Below, piece after piece: positions 55,138 through 64,000 of a stretch of 64,000 bases of DNA. The stretch's first letter is position 1. Each line of letters begins with the position of its first letter. Position numbers and translations under genes: made by a program. The notes under the pieces are model-generated. The model was not told the DNA's origin. It ran no database searches and saw only the letters and a program-made list of their open reading frames with translations. Source of the stretch: Penicillus capitatus (taxonomy: Eukaryota > Chlorophyta); NCBI GenBank assembly GCA_965649825.1, contig OZ287703.1:1-64000 (forward strand), in the 5' to 3' direction.

Positions 55138-57614
55138 TCAGATCTTCAACAGGTCAATAAGGCTGGCGCGAGTATCATCGGTACACTCGATGTCCGTGTA
55201 AGGAACGCTGACAGCGTTGCAGACGAGGTCGACAGGCAAATCTCCATTATTGTCAGCAATCGACTTTGATGCCCCAGCGTTGATGAGATCCTGAAAAGAG
55301 ATTTAGGTGCCAAAACGAAACATGACGACTCACTGTCGCGATTTCCAGTTTTCCGAAATACGATGCTGCATGAAGCGGTGTATATCCGTCGGTGCTTAGA
55401 GCGTTGACAGCCGCCCCCGCTGCCAGGAGAGCCTAAAAGCAATGGATCTAGTGGACGCACAATGGCGTCCAATGTTCACCTCAACGGTTTCCCGATGTCC
55501 GCATTGGACTGCCATGTGAAGTGGCCTGGCTCCCCCAAGCCCCGCAGCTTCAGCTTCAATATTCGCCCCCGCTGCCAGGAGAGCCTAAAAGCAAGCTGTC
55601 TAGTGGACGAAGAAAAGTATCTAATGCTTACTTGAACGACTTCTGTGTGTCCTTTTACGGCGGCAAGGTAAAGTGGTGTCTCTTCGTAAATAGTTACAGC
55701 GTCGACACTCGCTTTGGCCGACAAGAGAGCCTAGACGCGATGGAGCTACTGGACGTACATTGGCGTTCGGTGCTCACCTGGACGATCTCTACGTGTCCGT
55801 GTTCGGCGGCATGATGAAGCGGTGTCTCTTCGTCGATATCTACAGCGTCGACACTCGCTTTGGCCGACAAGAGAGCCTAGACGCGAGCGATCTAGTGGAC
55901 GTACATTGGCGTTCGGTGCTCACCTGGACGATCTCTACGTGTCCGTGTTCGGCGGCATGATGAAGCGGTGTGTAATCATTTGGGCCTAAGACGTCGATGC
56001 CTGCTCCGGCCGACAAGAGAGCCTAGAAGCGAGCGATCTAGTGGACGTACATTGGCGTTCGGTGCTCACCTGGACGATCTCTACGTGTCCGTGTTCGGCG
56101 GCATAATGAAGCGGTGTGTAACCATATCTGTTTAAGCCGTCGACTTTCGCCCCGGCTGCCAGAAGAGCCTAAGAAGCGAACCGTCTAATGGACGCAGAAG
56201 AAGCGTTCGGTGCTCACCTGAACGACTTCTGTGTGTCCTTTTTTGGCGGAAAAGTGAAGTGGTGTGGAGTCGTAGTAACCTACGGCGTCGACACTCGCTC
56301 CGGCCGACAAGAGAGCCTAGAAGCGAGCGATCTAGTGGACGTACATTGGCGTTCGGTGCTCACCTGGACGATCTCTACGTGTCCGTGTTCGGCGGCATAG
56401 TGAAGGGCTGTGTATACTTGGAAGCTTAAGGCGTCGACACTAGCCCCGGCTGCCAAAAGAGCCTAGAAGCGAGCGAACTAGTGGACGCACAATGGCGTTC
56501 GGTGCTCACCCGGACGAGCTTTACGTCTCCGTGTTCGGCGGCATAATGAAGCGGTGTGTATTCATGCCGGCGGTCACCGTCGACTTTCGCCCCGGCTGCC
56601 AAAAGAACCTAGAAGCGAACCGTCTAATGGACGTAAAACCGCGTCCAAAGCTCGCCTGAACAATCTCCAGATGTCCGTTTGCGGCTGCTAAGTAAAGCGG
56701 TGTTAATCCTCGACCGGCAATAGTATCGACAATCGCCCCGGCCGACAGGAGAGCCTGAACGCGACTAAGTGAGTGGACGTACTATAACGTTCGGTCCTTG
56801 CCTGGACGACATCTGTATGTCCTCCTTGGGCGGCAAAGTGAAGCGGCCTCCATCCGTATTCGTTTCTGGCGTTAACATTCGCCCCGGCTGCCAGAAGAAC
56901 CTAGAAGCGAGCGGTCTAGTGGACGCAGGAAACGCGTCCAATGCTCACCTGGACGATCTCTACGTGTCCGTGTTCGGCGGCATATTGAAGTGGTGTCCGG
57001 TTTCCGGAGGTTACAGCATCGACATTCGCTCCGGCTGCCAAGAGATCCTACATACACAGACAATACTGGTTGAGTAATTGCAGAACGTGTCTGTGTAGTG
57101 TTAACCTTGACCTCCTCAGTTCGTCCGTCGCGCGCTGCCTCGTGAAGTGGTGTCAATTGGTTGACTGAGGGATTCTCGACGTTTTCCTTGTCATCAGTAA
57201 GACACTGTCATGGGACACAAGTGTCACAACAGCGTTCGTGGTACAACAACCGTACCGCAGTATTCGTTTCTGCAGAGTCGCGCGAGGCAGCGAATCCGCC
57301 GTTCTCGGCGGAACGAGACAGTTCTGCCGCACTGGGCACAGTGGAGCGTCCACCATGCAGCGAGTCTTCCGCCTTCTAGGGCACGAGGCAGTCACAGCGC
57401 GTCGCCGCATTCGGCATGACAAGCGAAGCTCACCGTGATTTCGCGCTCGACGAACGCGTTGGATATGGCCTCTGGACGACCACTCTCTGCCAAAGCACGA
57501 CAAAGAGTCAGCTGCGAAGAAATCCATGTTGAGCCGACCGTGACTACCGACCGACAGATGCGGTCCGTAGATCAACAGACACAACGAAACGAAGAGAAGA
57601 TCGAGTTTTGTCAT
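55138..57614 (-). CDS. ANK6: ankyrin-repeat protein with about 13 single-repeat exons
   Basis: The stop is TGA at 55140-55138 after 'ASLIDLLKI', as in ANK1. Repeats from the 3' end include '[16 protein letters not shown]', a 35-residue repeat near 55560 with '[11 protein letters not shown]', and several ending in the same '[11 protein letters not shown]'; the order matches ANK1. The first repeat contains '[17 protein letters not shown]'. Phase-0 introns of about 47 nt are used, two with GC donors (GCGAGC, GCAAGG). The 5' exons and leader frame (ATG 57614, [17 protein letters not shown]) are nearly identical to ANK4, so the 5' end is ANK4-like and the repeats are ANK1-like. Exon borders before the first repeat are uncertain. 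No frame break was seen in the repeat exons. Confidence 0.8.
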
Positions 57615-60480
57615 CTTCCGAGTGCGGCGCGCTGACAGACGGTAGAAGAGTCCAGTGCTGGCTGCAGTCGAAACGTGAAATGGACGAATGGACGGTGCGA
57701 CTGGCCTTTTATGCATGCGTATCGTACCCAGATGGACCCACCGACTGCAAAAGGCCATTACGTAACTGCATCGTGAGACATGTCTGTGCCACACGATGCG
57801 TCTTCGCCTGCCAGCCACCTGTCATCTGCATCCTCTGCTGTGCTGTGTTAGGGTTCTTGCCCTGACAGTCTGCAATGATGATAACAGGTCCATGCGCGCA
57901 CGATTCAAGTCCTGGAGTCAACCCGATTCATCTGATAAGCATTCTTGACTTCGTGAAGAACACAAGACACTGGAGGTCAGTCAATTTCTCGCTCAGTAAG
58001 CGAGGCAACGCATTACGGTGATGAGAGATTCCGATGTCCTCTGTCCGTCGAGCGCAGATCAGACAAGAGATCCAAAGAGTCCCTTACACAGACTAAACGA
58101 TGTTGCAAAGGGAAGAGTGTTTCTGCTCACAAAACTGACTCCTCTGTTTTCCATGCACTAGATTCTGGGCCATTTCAAAACAACACAGCGCCAAATGCCT
58201 GCCATCGTTAGAATTCTCGGCATTGATGCGGTGAGCAGAAACTCGCATCAGCTCAAAATTCCACAAATAAAAGAAGAGATGAGATGACGAAGGCCTGGAG
58301 GAGTGCAACTTGGCAAAGGCAATCAGGCTCGGCAAGTTCTGTCCTTAAGACAGCAGGGTGATAACTAGGAAAGAGCTTCCCAGGAAGGAACCAAACGCAA
58401 AACTAGCTTGCAGTTGCGAAGAGCCGAACACGACGCTGCATCCATCCAAACCAGATACCTCCCTCACACAAAAGAGTGAGAAGATGTGCCAGGTGGTCAG
58501 TAAACGGGAGAAACAAACTGATATCCGCGTCGACGTCACATCACAGTAGGCGAATGTATGGTCACGGAGCTCGCTACGCAACTCTGTCTACCTTTGCTCC
58601 TTATCCTCATCATTCGTTCTCGCATTGAATTGCCGAAACCTCCCGTTCCGAAACACCAGACGACGCATGCACACCGTCGGTGCACTTCTTCGAGACACGC
58701 ACTATCTTGATGACAGATTGGTCCATAAAACAGACATAGGGGCATGTTCGCTTGACCATCATTGTTTCAGTTCTTCGTGGCTTTATTTTCCAAGTCCGTT
58801 GTTTTGGGTAAAAGGGTATCTATCATCTTTTGTTCGCAGCACTGCAATTGTCAAGCGTCGCCGCGTCGATCCATACATTGCAGATGCATCCAACACGATA
58901 CTCGTACCAGCCGCCGCTGTACTGTGATCTCTTTCCGATTCGGCAACGTCTTTGCCGTTCCTTCAGAGCCAGAACCAGGGAAAAGGTCGGACGCTTCATC
59001 AAGTTCCAGTTTTTACACCATGCCGGTTGCGCCACTCAAATAGATTGGACTGATACTGGATGTCCAGACAGCCAATGTCGATGTCCTCAAGTAGTCGCGA
59101 GATGTAGCCAATACGCGTCGTCGCCAGACGATTCGGTCAAACCGATTGTGCGCTGGTAGGAGGAGGTTCATGTACTGCAACCGCGGCCACCACCCGTGGC
59201 AAGCGTGACACCTTTGCCACCGGTCGACATGCGTGAAGCAGACTCGACAATCCGTTCCCTCTTCTCGAATAAGATGGGTTCGACAAGCGGCAAAATGTCG
59301 AATTGTGTTGGTAGAGAGACAAGACGAACTTGGTTTAATCTGAGAGAGGAGGTTTCAGAATCATCCATCAGCAGTCGCGCTCCGGGAGTCCAGCTTCAGT
59401 TCTCGCCCTTCGCCACTCCGAGACTCAGTTCTCTCTAGCCGGCCGCTGTCATTTCATTGTTCACTCACGTCTGGCCGGTATGCTGAAGCTCTTATCAAGA
59501 CGATGGCTGAAGAGATCATCTCCGTCCAGTTTCCATGATCATCCTGTGAACGACGCATGTCTGAAGCTCTGGATACACCGTTGTCACTTCAATCAGACAC
59601 AACAAGCCTTGGGTTTGTTTGCGCAGCACATGCATTTCGCTTGTGTTCGTCACTTGGCTTACTGGAAAGGAAAGACGACTGAGAAATCCTCCTTCGGATG
59701 CAACGAAGTCATGTCATCGACAACGCGGCAGTCGAATCTAACGCACAGACAGACGGGTTGCCGTAGTGCGGCATTGGTCTTTTCAGTTCTCGCCGTCTCT
59801 AAGGGTCATCTCGTTTCTTGTCCCGCTGACCGTGTCCGTCTCGGAGATGGCCGCTGACGAGGGAATAGCAGACCTCCTGTCGCAGAGATACTTTCTGTCG
59901 AAGATTCTCGTTCACCTTGTCGACAGCGGACTCCACGAATGCCGTCGCGTCTGTCGCATGTGGTGCGAAGTTTGTAACCAGCTCCCCGTGAAACTCAAGC
60001 TCTCCTTGGATGACAACATACCTGCGTTCACAGACACATTTCCAAACTCCACGGTTTCGCTCGAGGTGGAGAAGGTAGCGGACGAAGATGGCGGCTTCGT
60101 GGAAACGTTGCTTGCGTCTAGTATGTCTTCGTTGAGGAACCTCAGACATCTCGGCATCGGGAGATCTGTACAGTGGCCTCTTCTCCTCAACCAACTTGAA
60201 CCAGGCTCAGAATCCTGGCCAGTATTAGTGTCATTGTCCGTTAGACTGACCAATCGTTTTACTTGTTCCGATTTTCTGGTCTTCTTGAAGTTCTTGACGG
60301 GGCTGACTGAGTTGAGAATTACAGGAGAACCAGGAGACGTTCAGGATACGAATCTCATCACCGAGATTCGGAATCTAAAATCCTTGACTGTCACTCTTCC
60401 TTTCCTTGCAAAGGAGAATGGGCAGTTGATCTTCGCAGCTTCAACACAGCTGACAAGACTCGACGTCCTATGCACACGTT
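57000..60480 (-). repeat. Arm 2 of the large inverted duplication
   Basis: Inverted copy of 34914-38500, covering the ANK6 5' exons, the spacer and the FBL8 5' half. Here the FBL gene lacks the one-base deletion and the LTR element seen in FBL5. Confidence 0.85.
57615..59846. other. Head-to-head spacer between ANK6 and FBL8
   Basis: Same content as 35534-37813, inverted. It is a divergent promoter region and no gene is supported. The TATA-like run seen in the other copy is replaced by unrelated bases here. Confidence 0.55.
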
Positions 60481-61004
60481 ACTCTATCCCGCTAAACTAC
60501 GAACTTGTTCACTTCGACGTTCCTCTGTTGCAGGTATCACCTTATCGTTCGAATTCTTGAGCCATTTCTAGTTTTTGTGTAGATCATGCGTCCGTACGCA
60601 TCGACATTGCATCATTTGACTGTAACAGGAGTGATCACTCGAAATCTGGAGCTTAAAGATGGGAAGAGTTTGGCAGCATTCTCCCATCTGAGGACGCTTC
60701 ATCTGAAGGACGTGAGCATCGGAGATACTTGTTTCTGCTCTGCACTTGGCGCCATGCCTTTGCTGGCCGATCTGTCCATCGTCAGAATGTCGTTCTTGAT
60801 TGACACACCGTCACCGACTTTCCACTGCTCGTTGACACGACTCACGTCGTTTGAGTTCCGACTGTTTCACTGGCGAGCCAACTTCGTGTGGCGCTGGATC
60901 GAGGCCGCCACTAATAGGTTCGTGCACTTAAGGAGGCTTTCTTTTGATTTTCGCATACCTGCGTACTTGTTGCCATTATCGGAGACGATGACGCATCTCA
61001 CTGT
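59847..61004 (+). pseudogene. FBL8: F-box-like/LRR gene truncated by an LTR element
   Basis: ATG 59847 (MAADEG) starts exon 1 (59847-60533, 229 codons) with 'FLSKILVHLVDSGLHECRR'. The intron 60534-60582 (49 nt, GTATCA...GTGTAG) is phase 0. Exon 2 starts 'IMRPYASTLHHLTV' and is cut after 'SETMTHLTV' near 61004 by the element beginning at 61005. FBL5 shows the sequence that should follow. Unless the 3' end continues beyond the window and the element is spliced out, the product lacks its last LRRs. Confidence 0.8.
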
Positions 61005-61143
61005 TGTGGAAATGAATGACTACAACTGACACAATCAAATGAATCATGTGTCATTATAAAAGGAGGAAGTCAAACAGTCTTTTAGAGATTAGTTCTCCCG
61101 ACTCTTCGTCTTGTTTTCCCGCGCCATCGACTGTCAACTTACA
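61005..61143 (+). repeat. 5' LTR (about 139 bp)
   Basis: It begins TGTGGAAATG where homology to FBL5 ends, and finishes CAACTTACA directly before the PBS. A TATA box (ATTATAAAAGGAGG) lies near 61054. The start could be 61002 instead, because TGT is repeated there; the second LTR is outside the window. Confidence 0.7.
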
Positions 61144-62819
61144 TGGTTTCGGAGCGCACGGACAACGAATCCTTGGAGATGACGAGAAGTACGGCGGTCT
61201 CATGTCAGGTGTCATGGAACGGACGTACAGTCGAAATTGAAGTTGACGCGTCGATGAGTTACGCGCAGCTGCGTGACGCTGCGTGTGATTTTTTCCGTCT
61301 TGAGCGCGGACGCGTCGCTCTCTTGACGGCGCAAGGGAGATACGGTGTGCGAATGCGGGATTCGATTTTGGTCAACGCGACGGTACTGATCGCTCGAGAC
61401 TGCGTCGGAGGCTCAGGACTCGAAGCGCCGCCAGTACCTCTTCACCCATGGGACCGAAAAACGTATAGAAGAGTCGTCAATCATTTGGAGTCCTGCACAA
61501 ATGCGGGCAATGAACGTCTGCGGTTGTTTCTGTCGTGGATTGACTACGCCAATCCTCTGGGAGAGTCCCTTCTCGAGGCTGTTCACTGCGTGAAGAGATT
61601 ACCGTCAGAACAAGTCAAAACGGGGTACTATGCTGAAAAAGACGAGGCATTCTTCCGAACTCAGACTGATGAACTGCTGAGATGGGGTGCCATCAAGTGT
61701 GAGTTGAAGAAATTGGTTCCACAAGAGAGCGCTCTTGAGCCCCTCGCTCAACTGAAGGCTTTAGAGAAGAAACCTACAGAGACGCTCCTCGAATTCGTTG
61801 TTCGATTCGGAAGAGCCGGGAAAACGTATATTGATGAGAAACTCCTATCAGAAGAAAATGTGACTCATCTTTTAGTCCAGAAACTTCCTGTCGACTTTGT
61901 GTATCATCTGTCGACTGTGGCCATCAATCAGCTCACTCTCCAGTTCATCTACGACAGAGTCTGTGTGGTGATGGATTACATTCGATTAAGATCTGGAGAG
62001 GTCCGACCTTCGATGAAACTTGGTGACTACATGGATCTCGGATCGATGCAAACGATGTGTAATGCAGCCGTAGACGAAGACGAAACATGTCGCGCTGTGA
62101 GGGACGTTATCGTGAGGGATGGCAAGCTACAATTCCCTCTGACACTGAAGACGAAGAATCAGATCATGATTGCGTTCAAAGAATTACTCTCTGAAGATCG
62201 CTATTTTGAAGAGAGCCAACGCGCAATCAGAGCTGAGGCTGACCGACGTCGAACGCATTCTTCGAAAGCCAAAGAAGCGCGCCATGCCAATATGGATGAA
62301 GAAGAAGCTCTTGACAGAGCTCATCTTTGCGAAGTTGAAAGCATAAGTAGAACTGAATCGCCGCTTGTGTGCAGAAGTGTCCAACCTAAGAAAGCATCTA
62401 TGCATGCTAACCTTGAGATGGCAGGAAAGTCAATCCGTGCTCTCATTGATACTGGAGCCACGGATAATTTCCTACAAGAGGAAACCGTGAAAGCCCTCGG
62501 ACTGGCCTCAAGCATGCTCCCTTCAGACAGGCATGTGGTCTTGGCCAACGGGGAGCGAGAGAAGATCACGGGACATCTAGATGTGCCCGCGAAGCTGGAT
62601 GGTCGCCCGGTTAATTTCAGCGCTTACTGTTTTAAGGGAAAAGGCCAAGAAGCGATAATAGGGTATAAATTCCTCGAAACAAACGGCTACCTCGTTGATT
62701 GTAGCTCCAAGAAGCTGATCAAAGTCGGCGAACCAGAAGTACAATGCTTCAAGGCATACGAACCTGAGCAAAAAAACGGATGTGGTCTGGCTGTGAATCC
62801 GGCAAACAGCCAGGCCTAG
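61143..62819 (+). CDS. Gag-Pro polyprotein
   Basis: The frame encodes 558 residues from ATG 61143, which overlaps the last LTR base and the first two PBS bases; ATG 61179 is a later option. Residues about 20-90 ('VSWNGRTVEIEV', 'AQLRDAACDFF', 'VLIARD') look like a small beta-grasp (ubiquitin-like) fold, which is an inference. A Gag-like helical region follows to about 400, without a CCHC knuckle. The protease has 'IRALIDTGATDNFL' near 430-443. The frame ends at TAG 62817-62819, past a -1 frameshift signal at 62771-62777, so most product is Gag-Pro and a fraction continues into Pol. Confidence 0.85.
   Translation: MVSERTDNESLEMTRSTAVSCQVSWNGRTVEIEVDASMSYAQLRDAACDFFRLERGRVALLTAQGRYGVRMRDSILVNATVLIARDCVGGSGLEAPPVPLHPWDRKTYRRVVNHLESCTNAGNERLRLFLSWIDYANPLGESLLEAVHCVKRLPSEQVKTGYYAEKDEAFFRTQTDELLRWGAIKCELKKLVPQESALEPLAQLKALEKKPTETLLEFVVRFGRAGKTYIDEKLLSEENVTHLLVQKLPVDFVYHLSTVAINQLTLQFIYDRVCVVMDYIRLRSGEVRPSMKLGDYMDLGSMQTMCNAAVDEDETCRAVRDVIVRDGKLQFPLTLKTKNQIMIAFKELLSEDRYFEESQRAIRAEADRRRTHSSKAKEARHANMDEEEALDRAHLCEVESISRTESPLVCRSVQPKKASMHANLEMAGKSIRALIDTGATDNFLQEETVKALGLASSMLPSDRHVVLANGEREKITGHLDVPAKLDGRPVNFSAYCFKGKGQEAIIGYKFLETNGYLVDCSSKKLIKVGEPEVQCFKAYEPEQKNGCGLAVNPANSQA
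61144..61155 (+). other. Primer binding site TGGTTTCGGAGC
   Basis: It follows the LTR with no spacer. The same 12-mer occurs at 30666-30677 and 45377-45388. The pairing tRNA would end GCUCCGAAACCA. Confidence 0.7.
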
Positions 62820-62831
62820 TGCGATTGCTGG
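62771..62831 (+). promoter_or_regulatory. Programmed -1 ribosomal frameshift signal (slippery heptamer plus pseudoknot)
   Basis: A AAA AAC at 62771-62777 is in the exact phase needed (codons CAA AAA AAC). After a 6-nt spacer (62778-62783), stem 1 pairs 62784-62794 with 62806-62816 (11 bp, one G-U). Loop bases 62799-62805 (CCGGCAA) can pair with 62825-62831 (TTGCTGG), giving an H-type pseudoknot. Slippage moves the ribosome into the frame that stays open to 64000. Confidence 0.88.
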
Positions 62832-64000
62832 AGCCTCTCAAATACATGCCATTCAAACGAAACAATCGATTAGTGATTCCCTTTAATAGGAATTGGATGT
62901 TGGGGCCACAAGAAAAGAGAGCCATCAACATCCAGATCCAATTTAGTGACATTAAACAGATCGAAGACGCTACCCGACCAAGTTACATAGAGTTTCATGC
63001 GAAGACTGATGGGAAGCGCATCTGGGGTGTGATAACAAATCACTCGAAAACGGCTGTTGCGCTTACACCGAAGAGTGATCTATGCAACGTGATGACTACA
63101 TCTACAAGCATAATGATTCCTGACCAAGGCATCCGAATCATTGAAGACCGAGAGAAGGTGTCGATGTGTCGAAGCGCAGCACTCGACGGAGAAAGATGGA
63201 AAGAAGAGTTCCCAGAGCTATTTGAGGAAACGTTAGGTAAATGTCAACATTATGTTGTCAACCATATTCCCCTCAAATGTCCGCTTGACCCACGCCAGCA
63301 ACCGAAACCACCTCCAAGAGGACCGGCTCAAGAGCAAGCTCTGCAGAAAGATCTGGATCAGTTGATAAAAGATGGTATTGTCAGCGAAGCAGCCCAAGAA
63401 CCTCTACTCATGCCTATTTTCGGCGTTCCTAAAAAGGAAGGCGGCGATCGAATTGTGGCTGATTTGCGAAGACTCAACAGTTTCGTGAGAAAAGAGCCTT
63501 ACTCGAAAACTTCGAGAACTAATGTCGTGGCAAGCATTCAACCGTTTTCTGTTGGTTCAAGCTTGGACATTTCCAGGGCTTACAACCAGATAGTGTTGGG
63601 CCAACAGATCAGACAGTTTTTCGGCTTCTCTCACCGAAACAAACAGTACGTTTTTAATCGACTGCCGTTTGGTTATTCGAATTCTCCATTCGAATTCCAG
63701 CGGGCGCTCGATAAGACTTTGCGTAATGTTAAAATACAATCGCAACTAATAGTGTACGCAGATGACATCTTGGTGCTGAGTTGTTCCGATGAACAGCATG
63801 AAAAGGACCTTCAACTGCTCTTGAAGGCACTGGTCAAAGACGGCTGGAAACTCAATCCCAAGAAGAGTAAATTTGGAAGAACAAGCTTCCAGTATCTGGG
63901 CATGGAATTGTCAACTGAAGGGTGGACCCCAGAATCAGCGGTACTCACCCAATGGAAAGACATGAAGCCCCCTCAAGGAATAAAAGAGTGGCGCAAGGTG
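62777..64000 (+). CDS. Pol (reverse transcriptase part), -1 frame, partial
   Basis: The frame is open from the heptamer to the window end (about 408 codons), with no ATG needed if expressed by frameshift. Conserved RT motifs appear in order: 'FGVPKKEGGDRIVADLRRLN' near 63420-63480, 'LDISRAYNQI' near 63565, 'FNRLPFGYSNSPFEFQRAL' near 63650, YADD near 63755, and 'YLGMELSTEGW' near 63893. It continues beyond 64000, where RNase H and integrase would be expected. Confidence 0.92.

Larger units (their letters stand above)
61005..64000 (+). mobile_element. LTR retrotransposon with frameshift-expressed pol (runs off the window)
   Basis: A short 5' LTR (61005-61143), PBS, gag-pro (61143-62819) and pol in the -1 frame (from 62777) are present, without stop codons in either frame. 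RNase H, integrase and the 3' LTR would lie beyond 64000. It differs from the 4338 element in using a -1 frameshift and in its PBS. It is likely intact as far as visible. Confidence 0.88.

Overview
The window comes from the nuclear genome of a eukaryote, most likely a microbial one. The genes carry many short GT-AG (and some GC-AG) introns of about 40-55 bases. The protein families are eukaryotic (F-box-like/LRR proteins, ankyrin arrays, a membrane-anchored cytochrome P450, a PLAC8 protein), and there are several LTR retrotransposons. I cannot place the lineage from the sequence alone. No rRNA, tRNA, CRISPR array or bacterial-type operon was seen.

The window is dominated by two interleaved, rapidly duplicating gene families. 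The ANK family has six members: 1-1698 (+, 5' end outside the window), 11974-13417 (-), 20577-21862 (-), 37814-40716 (+), the remnant 44720-45180 (-), and 55138-57614 (-). In each, nearly every exon is one 33-residue ankyrin repeat with phase-0 boundaries. The FBL family (F-box-like N-terminus plus C-terminal LRRs) has eight members and two fragments: 3640-10603 (-, pseudogene), a possible fragment near 15442, 16778-18626 (+), 24312-25988 (-), 27211-28980 (-), 29404-35533 (-, pseudogene), 42032-43882 (+), a fragment at 50477-50850 (+), 51486-53187 (+), and 59847-61004 (+, truncated). Each FBL gene has two exons, with one intron at the same place just before a conserved 'PYA.TL' motif. Spacers are shared between copies: three tail-to-tail ANK/FBL spacers, two ANK-end-to-FBL-start spacers, and two head-to-head FBL/ANK spacers lying in a large inverted duplication (about 34.9-38.5 kb versus 57.0-60.5 kb).

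Retrotransposons sit inside this cluster. An intact Ty3/gypsy-type element with apparently identical 336-bp LTRs (4338-9600, TSD AAATC) splits one FBL gene. A coding-dead element with identical 249-bp LTRs (30415-34909, TSD ATAG) splits another. A third element (61005 to the window end) truncates a third FBL gene. It carries a textbook -1 frameshift signal (A AAA AAC, then a 6-nt spacer and a predicted H-type pseudoknot) between gag-pro and pol. A 768-bp TRIM-like element with 127-bp LTRs (45250-46017, TSD CTGG) lies in the debris of yet another retroelement, which replaced the middle of an ANK gene. The only unrelated host genes are a PLAC8 gene (47561-48046, -) and a complete three-exon P450 (48711-50324, -).

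The most interesting signals are: (1) ANK arrays that grow by copying exon plus intron modules of about 146 bp, all of which can be skipped without changing frame; (2) a conserved, structured element about 235-250 bases 3' of every ANK stop codon, with a compensatory base-pair change in one copy; (3) the frameshift signal; (4) N-myristoylation-type N-termini on two FBL proteins; and (5) a mosaic pattern in which FBL/ANK 5' halves are nearly identical while recognition domains diverge. Together these suggest a diversifying recognition-type cluster, but that role is inference.
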